Notes: a model not told the origin generated them from the sequence alone. A DNA stretch of 52,748 bases from an uncultured Lachnospiraceae bacterium (GCA_910586555.1 CAJUJY010000020.1:1-52748), one strand, 5' to 3'. Shown: positions 36,129 through 44,205, counted from the stretch's first letter. Translations and numbers: made by a program.

Positions 36129-36255
36129 ATTCACTCCCACTTGTCAAATAATATACACAATCCATGCTGCAAACCAGGTTTTCTTATAAAGTTTAAACAA
36201 AATTTATTATGCATTATGTAATGTAAACTGCCCATCATCTAAAGATGCATGTGGG

Positions 36256-36345
36256 TAGTTCCCACAATTTTATTATATTTTATATTTTTTCTATTTGTCA
36301 ATAACTTTTTACAGACGCCATTCATTCCACTGCCTAAAGATAGTG
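36256..36345 (-). repeat. Dispersed repeat carrying a promoter, copy 2
   Basis: On the minus strand a short hairpin CCACT...AGTGG around CTTTAGG is followed by GGCGTCTGTAAAAA and a promoter. The same order occurs at 43009-43087 on the plus strand, and in degenerate form at 31830-31880. Confidence 0.65.
36272..36301 (-). promoter_or_regulatory. Consensus promoter of the ABC exporter operon
   Basis: TTGACA, 18 nt, TATAAT on the minus strand, inside the dispersed repeat. The leader to 36128 contains a small GTGGG/CCCAC hairpin. Confidence 0.8.
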
Positions 36346-36366
36346 GTTTTTCTTGCTGAAGCATTA

Positions 36367-36400
36367 TAAAAGAGGTAATGTTTTTTCATTACCTCTTTTA
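36367..36400 (-). terminator. Terminator of the ammonium transporter gene
   Basis: A perfect 14-bp stem TAAAAGAGGTAATG / CATTACCTCTTTTA with a 6-nt loop, 28 nt past the stop codon. The T-run is mostly within the stem. Confidence 0.75.
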
Positions 36401-36427
36401 AAACAGCAGCCAGATATTTTCCTGCAT

Positions 36428-38131
36428 TTATTCAGTTTCACCTTGTAATGCATCAAATCCCTCTTCACCTGTACGGACTTTTACAACATTTTCAACATCA
36501 TATACAAATATCTTGCCATCACCAATATTTCCTGTATAAAGTACTTTTTTAGCTGCTTCTATAACTGTTTCTACTGGTACTGCACTTACTACTACTTCAA
36601 CTTTCACTTTAGGCAGAAGCACAATGTCAAGCTCTGCACCACGGTATTTTGTAACCATGCCTTTTTGTGTGCCACAGCCAAGAACCTGTGTAACTGTTAT
36701 ACCCATTACACCAATTTCATTAAGTGCTTCTTTAAGTTCATCAAATTTGCTTTGTTTACAGATAATAGAAACCCTTGTAAGTTTCTCTGACATTGTTTCC
36801 CCTGCTTTATTAACTACTTTCATAGAAGCAGCCTGTGGCGTTGTAACTTTCTGTGCCTGTATTGTATTATCTGCTGTTATATTGCCTTTAAGTGTTTCAA
36901 TAGATGCACCAGCCGAATAGAACATATTGCCAGCAGGCATAAAATCTGCATATGCAGATGGAAGGCCATGTTCTGTAAGGTCAAGCCCTGTAAGTTCCTC
37001 TTCAGGTGTTACACGCAGTCCCCATATTTTATCTATTAAAGTAAATATAATGCCCATACATATTGTAGTATATATACCTACTGAAATAACACCAAGGCAC
37101 TGCACGCCAAGCATATGCACGCCGCCGCCATAAAAAAGGCCGCCTTGTGTATCAAACAAACCAACAGCAACTGTGCCCCACAGCCCGTTAAACCCATGTA
37201 CTGCAACTGCGCCGACAGGATCATCAACTTTAAGTACACTTTCAATAAACCATACACCAAAACATACAAGAAGGCCGTCAACAATACCTATAATTATTGC
37301 GCCTGCAGCGTCAACATTTGCACAGCCTGCGGTAATTCCTACAAGTCCTGCAAGTGAACCGTTAAGGCACATTGACACATCAGGTTTTCCGTATTTAGCC
37401 CATGTAAATATTAAGACTGCAAGTGTTGCAAATGCTGGTGCTAATGTTGTAGTACCAAGAATCCTTGCCATTTCTGCTACATCTTTAGCAGCAGCACCAT
37501 TAAAACCATACCATGCAAACCACAGGATAAAACAGCCAAGAGCACCAATAGGAAGATTGTGTCCAGGGATAGCATGTGGTTTGCCTGTTCTTTTACTGAA
37601 CTTGCCAATACGTGGCCCAAGTATTGCTGCACCTATAAGCGCTGATATACCTCCTACCATATGTATAACACATGAACCTGCAAAATCAACAAAACCAAGT
37701 TTTGCAAGCCAGCCTTGTGTATTCCATGTCCAGCCAGCTTCAACCGGGTATACAATAATGCTTATAATTGCTGAATACAGGCAATACATGCTAAATTTTG
37801 TTCTCTCTGCCATTGCACCAGATACAATAGTTGCACATGTAGCACAGAATACAAGCTGGAAAAAGAAATTTGGCCAGTCAAACCCTTCAAAATCTGTAAA
37901 CATGCCATATTCAGGCTTTCCAATAAATCCACCTATATATGAACCGGAGTTCATAATACCATAACCAAATAAAATAAATACTGCTGTACCAATACAAAAA
38001 TCCATAAGGTTTTTCATAATTATATTGCCAGCATTTTTAGCCCTGGTAAAACCTGCCTCTACCATTGCAAAGCCTGCCTGCATAAAAAATACTAGTGCAG
38101 CTCCCACTAAATACCATATACTCATATCCAT
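36428..38131 (-). CDS. Ammonium transporter fused to a PII (GlnB/GlnK) domain
   Basis: A 567-residue protein. Residues 1-405 are an Amt/AmtB channel with about eleven helices, starting SIWYLVGAALVFFMQAGFAM; the paired pore histidines lie in GSCVIHMVGG and AVHGFNGLWGT. After a short linker (about 406-446), residues 447-567 form a PII signal protein: RVSIICKQSKFDELKEALNE, the T-loop GCGTQKGMVTKYRGAE with Tyr496, LLPKVKVEVVVS and TGNIGDGKIFVY. Free PII proteins block Amt when nitrogen is plentiful; here sensor and channel are joined in one chain, so control should be in cis. Start ATG with AGAGGGA upstream. Confidence 0.96.
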   Translation of the reverse strand: MDMSIWYLVGAALVFFMQAGFAMVEAGFTRAKNAGNIIMKNLMDFCIGTAVFILFGYGIMNSGSYIGGFIGKPEYGMFTDFEGFDWPNFFFQLVFCATCATIVSGAMAERTKFSMYCLYSAIISIIVYPVEAGWTWNTQGWLAKLGFVDFAGSCVIHMVGGISALIGAAILGPRIGKFSKRTGKPHAIPGHNLPIGALGCFILWFAWYGFNGAAAKDVAEMARILGTTTLAPAFATLAVLIFTWAKYGKPDVSMCLNGSLAGLVGITAGCANVDAAGAIIIGIVDGLLVCFGVWFIESVLKVDDPVGAVAVHGFNGLWGTVAVGLFDTQGGLFYGGGVHMLGVQCLGVISVGIYTTICMGIIFTLIDKIWGLRVTPEEELTGLDLTEHGLPSAYADFMPAGNMFYSAGASIETLKGNITADNTIQAQKVTTPQAASMKVVNKAGETMSEKLTRVSIICKQSKFDELKEALNEIGVMGITVTQVLGCGTQKGMVTKYRGAELDIVLLPKVKVEVVVSAVPVETVIEAAKKVLYTGNIGDGKIFVYDVENVVKVRTGEEGFDALQGETE

Positions 38132-38275
38132 AATAATCCCTCTTTTCTGCTTTATACCAGAAAGTACAGGTACAAAAGCCTGCCCCTGGTTAAAAATATG
38201 TCATAAAATTTGTATATTACTAACAGCGGCTGTGTCCGGACAATAGAATTTACAGCGGCTGGCAATATAGCAAAC

Positions 38276-38414
38276 ACTGCCGTACCTTACAGGCAGCTTA
38301 TTACAGCAAACGCTGCTATGCAGCTTATTATAGCAAACGCTACGGTACAGCTTATTGCAGCAAACGCTGCCATATTTTACAGACAGCTTATTGCAACAAA
38401 CGCTGCCGTGCAGC
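38276..38414 (-). repeat. Array of five tandem hairpins before amt
   Basis: Five units start at 38276, 38312, 38339, 38366 and 38402 (steps of 36, 27, 27 and 36). In minus-strand RNA each unit folds into a small stem GCUGC/GCAGC; the separators share AACAAACG-like sequence TTATTgCAgCAAAC. Base changes between units keep pairing through G-U pairs on the minus strand, which suggests a transcribed RNA structure. The array lies in the likely leader of the Amt-PII gene. Confidence 0.75.
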
Positions 38415-38423
38415 TTATTGCAT

Positions 38424-38461
38424 AAAAAAGACGCCACGGATAATCTATCCATGACGCCTTT
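38424..38461 (-). terminator. Strong minus-strand intrinsic terminator
   Basis: In minus-strand RNA a 16-bp stem (with three G-U pairs) and a 3-nt loop is followed by a run of U. On the plus strand the G-U pairs become mismatches, so it is directed. It lies 115 nt past the endonuclease V stop and 5-10 nt after a promoter-like sequence, so it may end the tatD-nfi transcript, attenuate amt, or both. Confidence 0.85.
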
Positions 38462-38471
38462 GTCATTAACC

Positions 38472-38499
38472 ATTATATACAAAAACTGTCTTGTGTCAA
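38472..38499 (-). promoter_or_regulatory. Promoter-like sequence in front of a terminator
   Basis: TTGACA, 16 nt, TATAAT on the minus strand. Transcription from here would meet the terminator at once, giving an RNA of about 45 nt unless termination is overcome. Confidence 0.55.
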
Positions 38500-38575
38500 C
38501 AGTTTATCTGGAATTTATAATATTTTGTTAATATTATATAAAATAATTAAAATAAATCATAAAATTTCATGTATT

Positions 38576-39244
38576 TTAATAGTATTTACTGCGTTCTTTA
38601 TGGGTCATAATATCCGCAAGCCTTGTTGGTACAGGTATATGGCTTTCTTTTTCTGTTAGTTCCATTACCATATGTACTGCTGTATCCAGGCTGGTTTTAT
38701 TGCCTGCTGACACAAAAACAGGTTTTACCCCTGTGTGTGTCCTGAGTGCCCTGCCATATACCTCACCATTAATTATAATATCTGAATATTCACCAGCATT
38801 ATTTCCAGGCATTGTAAAGTCCACATTGTTTATTTTATAATAAGTTTTGGCAATACCAACTGTTGGTTTTGACAGTATAATGCCTGCATGTGCAGCAAGC
38901 CCCATATGCCTTGGGTGAAGATAGCCATTCCCATCAAAGAAAATTACATCAGGTATATTCTGGAGTTTCTGGTATGCACCCATAAAAACTGGTATTTCAC
39001 GGTATGCAAGGCAGCCAGGTATATATGGTATATTTACCTTGTCTGTATAACTTTTTTCCTCTATAACTTTATGCGTACTGTAGTCTATAACTACAATACA
39101 GCAGACAGCATATTCTTTCCCATCTTTATTCCAGTATGCAAGGTCAGCTCCTGCTACTGTATTTACATTTTCTGGTTTTATCCTGTCCACAAAATCAATT
39201 TTTTTAAATAATTCTTCCTGTTCCCTTATAAATTCCTCTTCCAT
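38576..39244 (-). CDS. nfi: Endonuclease V (deoxyinosine 3'-endonuclease)
   Basis: A 222-residue DNA repair nuclease that cuts one nucleotide past deoxyinosine. Family blocks are VAGADLAY (catalytic Asp), NIPYIPGCLAYREIPVF (damage-binding wedge with PYIPG) and VIFFDGNGYLHPRHMGLAAHAG (second Asp). Length is normal. AGGAAA precedes the ATG. It lies 15 nt after tatD, likely as a two-gene repair operon. Confidence 0.95.
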   Translation of the reverse strand: MEEEFIREQEELFKKIDFVDRIKPENVNTVAGADLAYWNKDGKEYAVCCIVVIDYSTHKVIEEKSYTDKVNIPYIPGCLAYREIPVFMGAYQKLQNIPDVIFFDGNGYLHPRHMGLAAHAGIILSKPTVGIAKTYYKINNVDFTMPGNNAGEYSDIIINGEVYGRALRTHTGVKPVFVSAGNKTSLDTAVHMVMELTEKESHIPVPTRLADIMTHKERSKYY

Positions 39245-39259
39245 TTCTATGTTTCCTGC

Positions 39260-40045
39260 CTATTCTGTACCTATGCCAAAAATCTTTTCTGTATTTTTCC
39301 TTGCATTTTCTATTAAGGTATCTTCTGGCACTTTCATATATTTTGCAAGTTCCCTTACAACATATACAACATTCTGTGGGACATTTGTCCTGCTAAGCCC
39401 GTTTACATTCTTTGGTACAAGATAAGGGGCATCTGTTTCAACTAATATCCTGTCAAGTGGTATAATGCCCACTGCTTCCCTAAGTTCTTTTGCACGCCTG
39501 TCATCACAAATCCAGCCTGTAATCCCAATATAAAAGCCCATTGAAAGATAGCTGTCAAGTGTTTTTTTATTACCTGTAAAACAATGCACTACAGATTTTT
39601 TACAAATATCCGGGTGTTTTTTAAACCTGCGTATAAAATCTGCTGATGCGTCACGCTCATGCAGAAACAATGGTTTATTGTATTTTTCAGCAAGTACAAT
39701 ATGCTTTTCTAAACATCTGGTCTGGTTCTCCTTGGTAGAAAACATTCTGTCATAGTCAAGGCCACATTCCCCGATGGCAACAATTTTTTTATTACAAGAA
39801 ATGATTTTTTCAATATTATCAAAATCTTCCTTACTTGCATTATCCGCATTATGCGGGTGTATGCCTGCTGTACCATAAACATCATGTGTTTTGGCAAACT
39901 GGTCTATTTTATTATTTTCCTTTGCATCTGTTCCAGTTAAAATACAGCATACATTATTATCCGCTGCATCTTTTATTATTTTTCCAGGTTCTTTAAACTG
40001 CCTGCAAAATAAATTTACCCCAATATCATAATACTTTACTTCCAT
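39260..40045 (-). CDS. TatD-family metal-dependent DNase
   Basis: A 261-residue TIM-barrel hydrolase. Metal-binding motifs of the family are visible: AIGECGLDYDRMF (Glu), KPLFLHERDA (His), VVHCFTGNKKTL (His) and LVETDAPYLVP (Asp). The usual first HxH near residue 9 is absent: the start reads YYDIGVNLFCRQF, where TatD proteins normally have DTHCHL; this DIGVNL form is also typical of E. coli TatD itself. GGGGGG precedes the ATG. Paired with endonuclease V. Confidence 0.93.
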   Translation of the reverse strand: MEVKYYDIGVNLFCRQFKEPGKIIKDAADNNVCCILTGTDAKENNKIDQFAKTHDVYGTAGIHPHNADNASKEDFDNIEKIISCNKKIVAIGECGLDYDRMFSTKENQTRCLEKHIVLAEKYNKPLFLHERDASADFIRRFKKHPDICKKSVVHCFTGNKKTLDSYLSMGFYIGITGWICDDRRAKELREAVGIIPLDRILVETDAPYLVPKNVNGLSRTNVPQNVVYVVRELAKYMKVPEDTLIENARKNTEKIFGIGTE

Positions 40046-40181
40046 GTAATTCCCCCTGCAATCTAAGCCAAATGAATACTTCTTCTTTTTTTATTATAAC
40101 TTTCATTTTCATTGGTGTAAAGAAAAATAATAAAACTATATATATAAATTTTTATCTGTAATTTTATTTCTGGCTTATATA

Positions 40182-40210
40182 GAATAATTTCCAATAATAA
40201 GTACATAATA
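40182..40210 (+). promoter_or_regulatory. Sigma-G-type promoter of the spore coat gene
   Basis: GAATA, 17 nt, CATAATA match the B. subtilis sigma-G boxes (GMATR and CATWMTA) with a spacer one shorter than usual. The start codon is about 50 nt downstream. This would place expression in the forespore. Confidence 0.55.
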
Positions 40211-40260
40211 CCATATAAAGGAATGGTCTTATCCTTAAAAAATTAAAGTGAGGTATTATA

Positions 40261-40719
40261 ATGGTTTTAAAAGAAAAAGAAAAAACTGCTATTAAAGATT
40301 TACAGACCCAGGAACAGACATGTATTAAGAAGTATGGCAAGTACAGTAATGAAGCAAAAGACCCTGTTTTAAAAGAATTATTCCAGACATTGCAGCAGAA
40401 GGAACAACAACATTTTAATTCATTACAGCAGGTGCTTGATGGCACTGTGCCGTCATGTAACTGCAATGACAGTGATGGCAAAAATTACGAACCACAGGCA
40501 ACATATAGTACAATGGAAAACAATGATGATAAAAAGTCTGATAATTTCCTTGTAACTGACTGCATTGCTACAGAAAAACTTGTTTCATCTGAATATAATA
40601 TGGATGTTTTTCTTTTTGCTGATGCTGCTTTAAGAAAGCTGCTTGCTGATATACAGACTGAAGAGCAGAACCATGCCCATATGCTGTATAAATATAAAAC
40701 AGCAAATGGAATGGCATAA
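40261..40719 (+). CDS. CotF-like spore coat protein
   Basis: A 152-residue protein with two ferritin-like helical halves: KEKTAIKDLQTQEQTCIKKYGKYSNEA with LKELFQTLQQKEQQHFNSL, then DNFLVTDCIATEKLVSSEYN with ALRKLLADIQTEEQNHAHMLYKYK. This is the clostridial spore coat/CotF pattern. A Cys-Asn-Cys and Asp-rich linker sits between halves. AGTGAGG precedes the ATG. Its promoter looks forespore-specific and a terminator follows, so it is monocistronic. Evidence that the organism sporulates. Confidence 0.85.
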   Translation: MVLKEKEKTAIKDLQTQEQTCIKKYGKYSNEAKDPVLKELFQTLQQKEQQHFNSLQQVLDGTVPSCNCNDSDGKNYEPQATYSTMENNDDKKSDNFLVTDCIATEKLVSSEYNMDVFLFADAALRKLLADIQTEEQNHAHMLYKYKTANGMA

Positions 40720-40745
40720 TTATAACGCTTTTCTTTAACCTGGTT

Positions 40746-40789
40746 AAACCAGCCTTTTAAATAAACATTTTTTATGAGGCTGGTTTTTT
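40746..40789 (+). terminator. Terminator of the spore coat gene
   Basis: A 9-bp stem AAACCAGCC / GGCTGGTTT is followed by TTTTA. It ends before the convergent regulator gene. Confidence 0.8.
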
Positions 40790-40812
40790 ATAGGGATTTA
40801 AAATTTTGGAAA

Positions 40813-41505
40813 TTATAAAACAGCAATGTATATATCCATATGCCATTTCCCTTTAATAAAGTATTCTCTTTCAAAACATGGAAGAATATTTCTGTCATTT
40901 TTCTGTTTAATTCCATTTACCTTCATATGTGCCATAAGTGTTTTATAAGCATTAGGAATACTGGTAAATGGTGACAGATCTGACTCCTTTACTGTAATTA
41001 CAATATATTTTTGCTTTTCCTGCCTGGTGATTTCAAGCTCTTTATTATTTTTTAGTGTCACGTTATCTAAAATTAACGCTGCCGCATAACCATGCATATT
41101 ATATACATTTGCCTGTTCCTGTGATACCACTGGAAAATCCCATCCAATTATTACGGGCTCTTTTATCTTAAGATCCGCAGCCCATTGCCTGGCATGCCTT
41201 ATGGCATCTTCCTCTGGTTCCCTGCTTATAACAGCATAACTTGCATAATTAAACGCTTCTACATCTTTAAAACGGATATCTGAATATATATCACCTGGAA
41301 TATTCATATCTTCCCGTACAAGTTCATCCAGGGTACACGAAAATAATTTACATAATTCCACTAGTTTATCCATATCAGGATAAACTATATTTAATTCCCA
41401 TTTTGAAATTGTCTGCCTTGAAACACCAATTTTTTCTGCAAGTTCTTCCTGTGTCATGTTATTTCCCATTTTTCTTAAAAACTGTAAATTTTGTCCAAAA
41501 AACAT
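40813..41505 (-). CDS. XRE-type regulator with GyrI-like effector domain
   Basis: A 230-residue regulator. Residues 1-66 are a Cro/CI helix-turn-helix (LRKMGNNMTQEELAEKIGVSRQTISKWE). From about 78 to the end there is a GyrI/AraC effector-binding fold (FNYASYAVISREPEED, IIGWDFPVVSQ, FEREYFIKGKWHMDIYIAVL). The combination suggests a one-component sensor of a hydrophobic small molecule. AAGGAGAG precedes the ATG. The regulated genes are unknown; neighbours give no clear clue. Confidence 0.88.
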   Translation of the reverse strand: MFFGQNLQFLRKMGNNMTQEELAEKIGVSRQTISKWELNIVYPDMDKLVELCKLFSCTLDELVREDMNIPGDIYSDIRFKDVEAFNYASYAVISREPEEDAIRHARQWAADLKIKEPVIIGWDFPVVSQEQANVYNMHGYAAALILDNVTLKNNKELEITRQEKQKYIVITVKESDLSPFTSIPNAYKTLMAHMKVNGIKQKNDRNILPCFEREYFIKGKWHMDIYIAVL

Positions 41506-41707
41506 TTTCTCTCTCCTTTTTATTTGATAGGTTTATTATAATCCCTGTATATAAAAACTTCTACCAGCTAAAAAGGTCATTTCCTAAGAATACCGCAACT
41601 TTAAGTTGCACAAAATACAAAAAATATAATAATACAATAATTATATATTCCTGGACTATTTATAAAACAATTCCTGTCCAGGAATATGTAAGCCTTGTAT
41701 TATAAAA

Positions 41708-42946
41708 TTACCTGGCAGTAAAACCATCATCCGCCATAAAAGAAACTGTAGCAATATAGGCATCTTTTATATCACTGCCATTTTCAGACATTTGAGAGAA
41801 ACAGTTATAAGTTGCACTAGATCCAACATATTCTTTATATATATCATTTGTTTCATCTCCAAATACTCCGTCATTAAAAACAGCAAAAAGTGCATTTTTA
41901 AGAAGTTCATAATCTGTAAGCTGGCTTTTATATACTTCTTCTTTCCTGCCATCTGGATATACAAACTGGACATTTTCAGAATATCTTGCTTCTGGAAAAG
42001 CATTTTCTGTACATATCTCTGGAAGGAAGCAATAACATTCATAGGCAAGCACAGGATCTTTTAATGCTTCTGCAAGGCGCCACGGCAAAGAATTATAAGC
42101 CTCTTCTGTTTCACTTTCATGGAACATTTTAGCAGCAACTGCTACTTTTTCCTTTAAAATATTAAAACCTTCTGTTCCTTCATATGGGTTTGCCAAGGTT
42201 GTTTCCTCTTCCTGCCTTATAAAGAAAAACTGCTTTTGTGAAGAAAAACCTGTCACATTCCATTTCCGGGCAATAGCAGCAACTTTGCCACCTAACTCCA
42301 TGCTGGCTACGTCATTAATACGGCACTCCCCGGTTACATCATCTCCCATTTTAGAAGCAAAAATCTTGACATAACATAACTTCTGGTTTCCAAGGCGTTT
42401 TAAAATGCCTTCTTTTAATTCATTCCAGTATATACCCGTGTCTGTATAACCAGTTTCTTCACCCGTTCCTGTAATATCTGTACGGTATACCTGCCATTTA
42501 TGTATATTCCCGGAAAATTCTGTTTCTATGGCTGTCCCGTTTCTTTTTTCTTCCATTGCAGTAACTCCCTGCATAAACGAAAATACAAAAGAACTAAGTG
42601 CCATCCCAATATTTGATTGTTTGTCACTGCCCATTCCAACAGTATATTCATATAAACTCCTGTCCCACTGTGGTGCATTAATAAAAATATCAAACGCAAC
42701 CCCGTTTTCTGTTACCTGCTGTACCCTTGGCTCAACATAAACATCCCATTTTGGGAAAAATATTCCATTATCTTTTCTGGTACTTTCCCCGCTGTAAATA
42801 CCAGATAACTGTAAGATTGCATATTCTGTTACATCATCTGGATCTGACAGGTCAAATTTATCCTCTATATCATTTGTGTTATTTGTGCCCTGTTTTAAAT
42901 CCTGTTTATTTCCCTTTTTAAATTTAAATATATCAAATAATCCCAT
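41708..42946 (-). CDS. Conserved hypothetical protein, possibly DUF6348
   Basis: A 412-residue soluble protein. It begins MGLFDIFKFKKGNKQDLKQG, then a segment GIFFPKWDVYVEPRVQQV followed by a long domain with VAFDIFINAPQWDRSLYEY. I associate this pattern with the DUF6348 family, but only from memory. The C-terminal half contains EVAVAAKMFH-like helices and a conserved ETNDIYKEYVGSSATYN. No signal peptide, no membrane segment, no known catalytic motif. AGGTGGA precedes the ATG. Monocistronic. Confidence 0.7.
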   Translation of the reverse strand: MGLFDIFKFKKGNKQDLKQGTNNTNDIEDKFDLSDPDDVTEYAILQLSGIYSGESTRKDNGIFFPKWDVYVEPRVQQVTENGVAFDIFINAPQWDRSLYEYTVGMGSDKQSNIGMALSSFVFSFMQGVTAMEEKRNGTAIETEFSGNIHKWQVYRTDITGTGEETGYTDTGIYWNELKEGILKRLGNQKLCYVKIFASKMGDDVTGECRINDVASMELGGKVAAIARKWNVTGFSSQKQFFFIRQEEETTLANPYEGTEGFNILKEKVAVAAKMFHESETEEAYNSLPWRLAEALKDPVLAYECYCFLPEICTENAFPEARYSENVQFVYPDGRKEEVYKSQLTDYELLKNALFAVFNDGVFGDETNDIYKEYVGSSATYNCFSQMSENGSDIKDAYIATVSFMADDGFTAR

Positions 42947-43008
42947 ATTTATTCCACCTTTCTTTATTTTATATAATCTTATATGATTTTTTATAAATTT
43001 TCAACCAG

Positions 43009-43087
43009 AAAACCTATAGTCTTTAGACTGGGGATAAATGGCGTCTGTAAAAAATTATTGACAGGTGGGAAAAATATAATATATAAT
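43009..43087 (+). repeat. Dispersed repeat carrying a promoter, copy 3
   Basis: A short hairpin around AGTCTTTAGACT is followed by TGGCGTCTGTAAAAAATTATTGACA, matching the 36256-36345 copy almost base for base over the last 25 nt in inverse orientation. Confidence 0.65.
43058..43087 (+). promoter_or_regulatory. Consensus promoter within the dispersed repeat
   Basis: TTGACA, 18 nt, TATAAT. The same boxes and spacer occur in the copy before the ABC exporter operon. The leader to 43170 holds a TTGCTAGTGGGCAAGCAA hairpin. Confidence 0.8.
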
Positions 43088-43169
43088 AAAAAAGGCAGCA
43101 ATAATACTTATTTTGCTAGTGGGCAAGCAATAACTTCCTGTATAATTGCAGGTATGTAGAAAGGATATA

Positions 43170-43502
43170 ATTATAACATACACATTAAGATGCCAGGATT
43201 TCCAGATTACAGATTGTACATTAGATAATATTAAAGAATTTACTGATATGGTAGTACATGATGAGGAGGAATATGAATTTATTGTGCTTTCTGCATCAGA
43301 AGAAATAAACGGGATTTCTTTCTTACAGGCAACAAGGCACAAAGGTGATATTATTTTCCAGGCAGGCATAAAGATAGACGGCAAACCAGAGGTAATGGAA
43401 ACAATAGTATCTAAAAGAAAATGTTACAGGTTTTTAAGGGATTATTTCTTAGAAGGCAAAACACCTGATTTAACAGATTTTACGCTTATGAAAAGAATGT
43501 AA
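43170..43502 (+). CDS. Conserved hypothetical protein with a likely AUU or AUA start
   Basis: A 110-residue soluble protein (ITYTLRCQDFQITDC to LTDFTLMKRM) with two acidic stretches and a Tyr/Arg-rich end, KRKCYRFLRDYFLEGKTPDL. I do not recognise the family. The frame is open from TTG at 43146, which has no ribosome binding site. AGAAAGGA at 43158-43165 instead lies 4 nt before ATT (43170) and 7 nt before ATA (43173), and no ATG, GTG or TTG follows for about 80 nt. A rare start codon, as in infC, is therefore likely; the ATT is given here. Confidence 0.65.
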   Translation: MITYTLRCQDFQITDCTLDNIKEFTDMVVHDEEEYEFIVLSASEEINGISFLQATRHKGDIIFQAGIKIDGKPEVMETIVSKRKCYRFLRDYFLEGKTPDLTDFTLMKRM

Positions 43503-43506
43503 AACA

Positions 43507-44205
43507 TTAAAAACTTCCAAAGAAATAGTATATAATATATAATATAAACAGGTGTACCGGGTAAAATGCATAGAAGAAGTATTTTGGCAGGTAAATATTA
43601 TTTTTACCAGGATTATAGTTTAATATAAATGGTATAGAAAGTATAGCAAACATTTCAATGCTGTTCTGTGACAGTATAAGGATTGCTATAGCTGCCATGC
43701 CTATTTTTTTATTATATCTGGATATATAAAGCAAAATTATTATAAAAATACCAAAGATACTGTAATCAGTATTTAGAAAATATACTACAAGGCTTCCAGA
43801 AAGGATTGCCAATATTTTTACCTGGTATCTGCTTTCTGCCTTATCCATTATATACATTACAATAAACCCTGCAAGCAGTGTCCACATTACATTCTGGCTG
43901 CCCCAGCCAGATAATGTGTTACTACAGGCAAGGTCAAACGGTATTTCTGAAATAATTGCAAACACTGCAAGCCTTATTATGTACTTTTCCCTGTTATGGG
44001 TATATGTAAACCCTTCAACAAGCATAAAACAAAAAAGCGGGAATGCTATTCTTCCTGCTGCCCTCATAATATAATACAGTTCTGGGTATTTTGCCGCAGG
44101 AACTAATACAAATGCTATATGGTCACATAACATAGAAAGCATTGCTGTAATTTTCAAAAATCCCCTTCCAAAACGGAAATCTTTTGCCATTTCTGTCTTT
44201 TCCAT
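43507..44205 (-). CDS. TraX-family membrane protein
   Basis: A 232-residue membrane protein with about seven hydrophobic segments. It carries the TraX pattern: GFLKITAMLSMLCDHIAF, IMRAAGRIAFPLFCFMLVEGF and IISEIPFDLACSN. TraX acetylates F pilin in E. coli; chromosomal copies in Clostridia lie outside conjugation loci and may acetylate other substrates. No conjugation genes are nearby. It ends 4 nt from the convergent 43170 gene. Confidence 0.9.
   Translation of the reverse strand: MEKTEMAKDFRFGRGFLKITAMLSMLCDHIAFVLVPAAKYPELYYIMRAAGRIAFPLFCFMLVEGFTYTHNREKYIIRLAVFAIISEIPFDLACSNTLSGWGSQNVMWTLLAGFIVMYIMDKAESRYQVKILAILSGSLVVYFLNTDYSIFGIFIIILLYISRYNKKIGMAAIAILILSQNSIEMFAILSIPFILNYNPGKNNIYLPKYFFYAFYPVHLFILYIIYYFFGSF

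Noticed and set aside
37173..37964. 263-codon plus-strand frame opposite the ammonium transporter
   Set aside because: It is the shadow of the conserved Amt coding sequence and shows no recognisable protein pattern.
38132..38275. Sigma-54 promoter for the ammonium transporter
   Set aside because: A GGGGCAGGC...TTTTGT stretch lacks the required GG-N10-GC spacing.
38276..38414. CRISPR array
   Set aside because: Repeats and spacers are not separable, the steps are only 27-36 nt, the separators are themselves conserved, and no cas genes are near.
38201..38482. Cys-rich repeat peptide (CNKLxGSVC units) on the minus strand
   Set aside because: The frame is open only because repeat units are multiples of three. 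It starts at or before the predicted transcription start and has no ribosome binding site, and the base pairing of units explains the repeats better.
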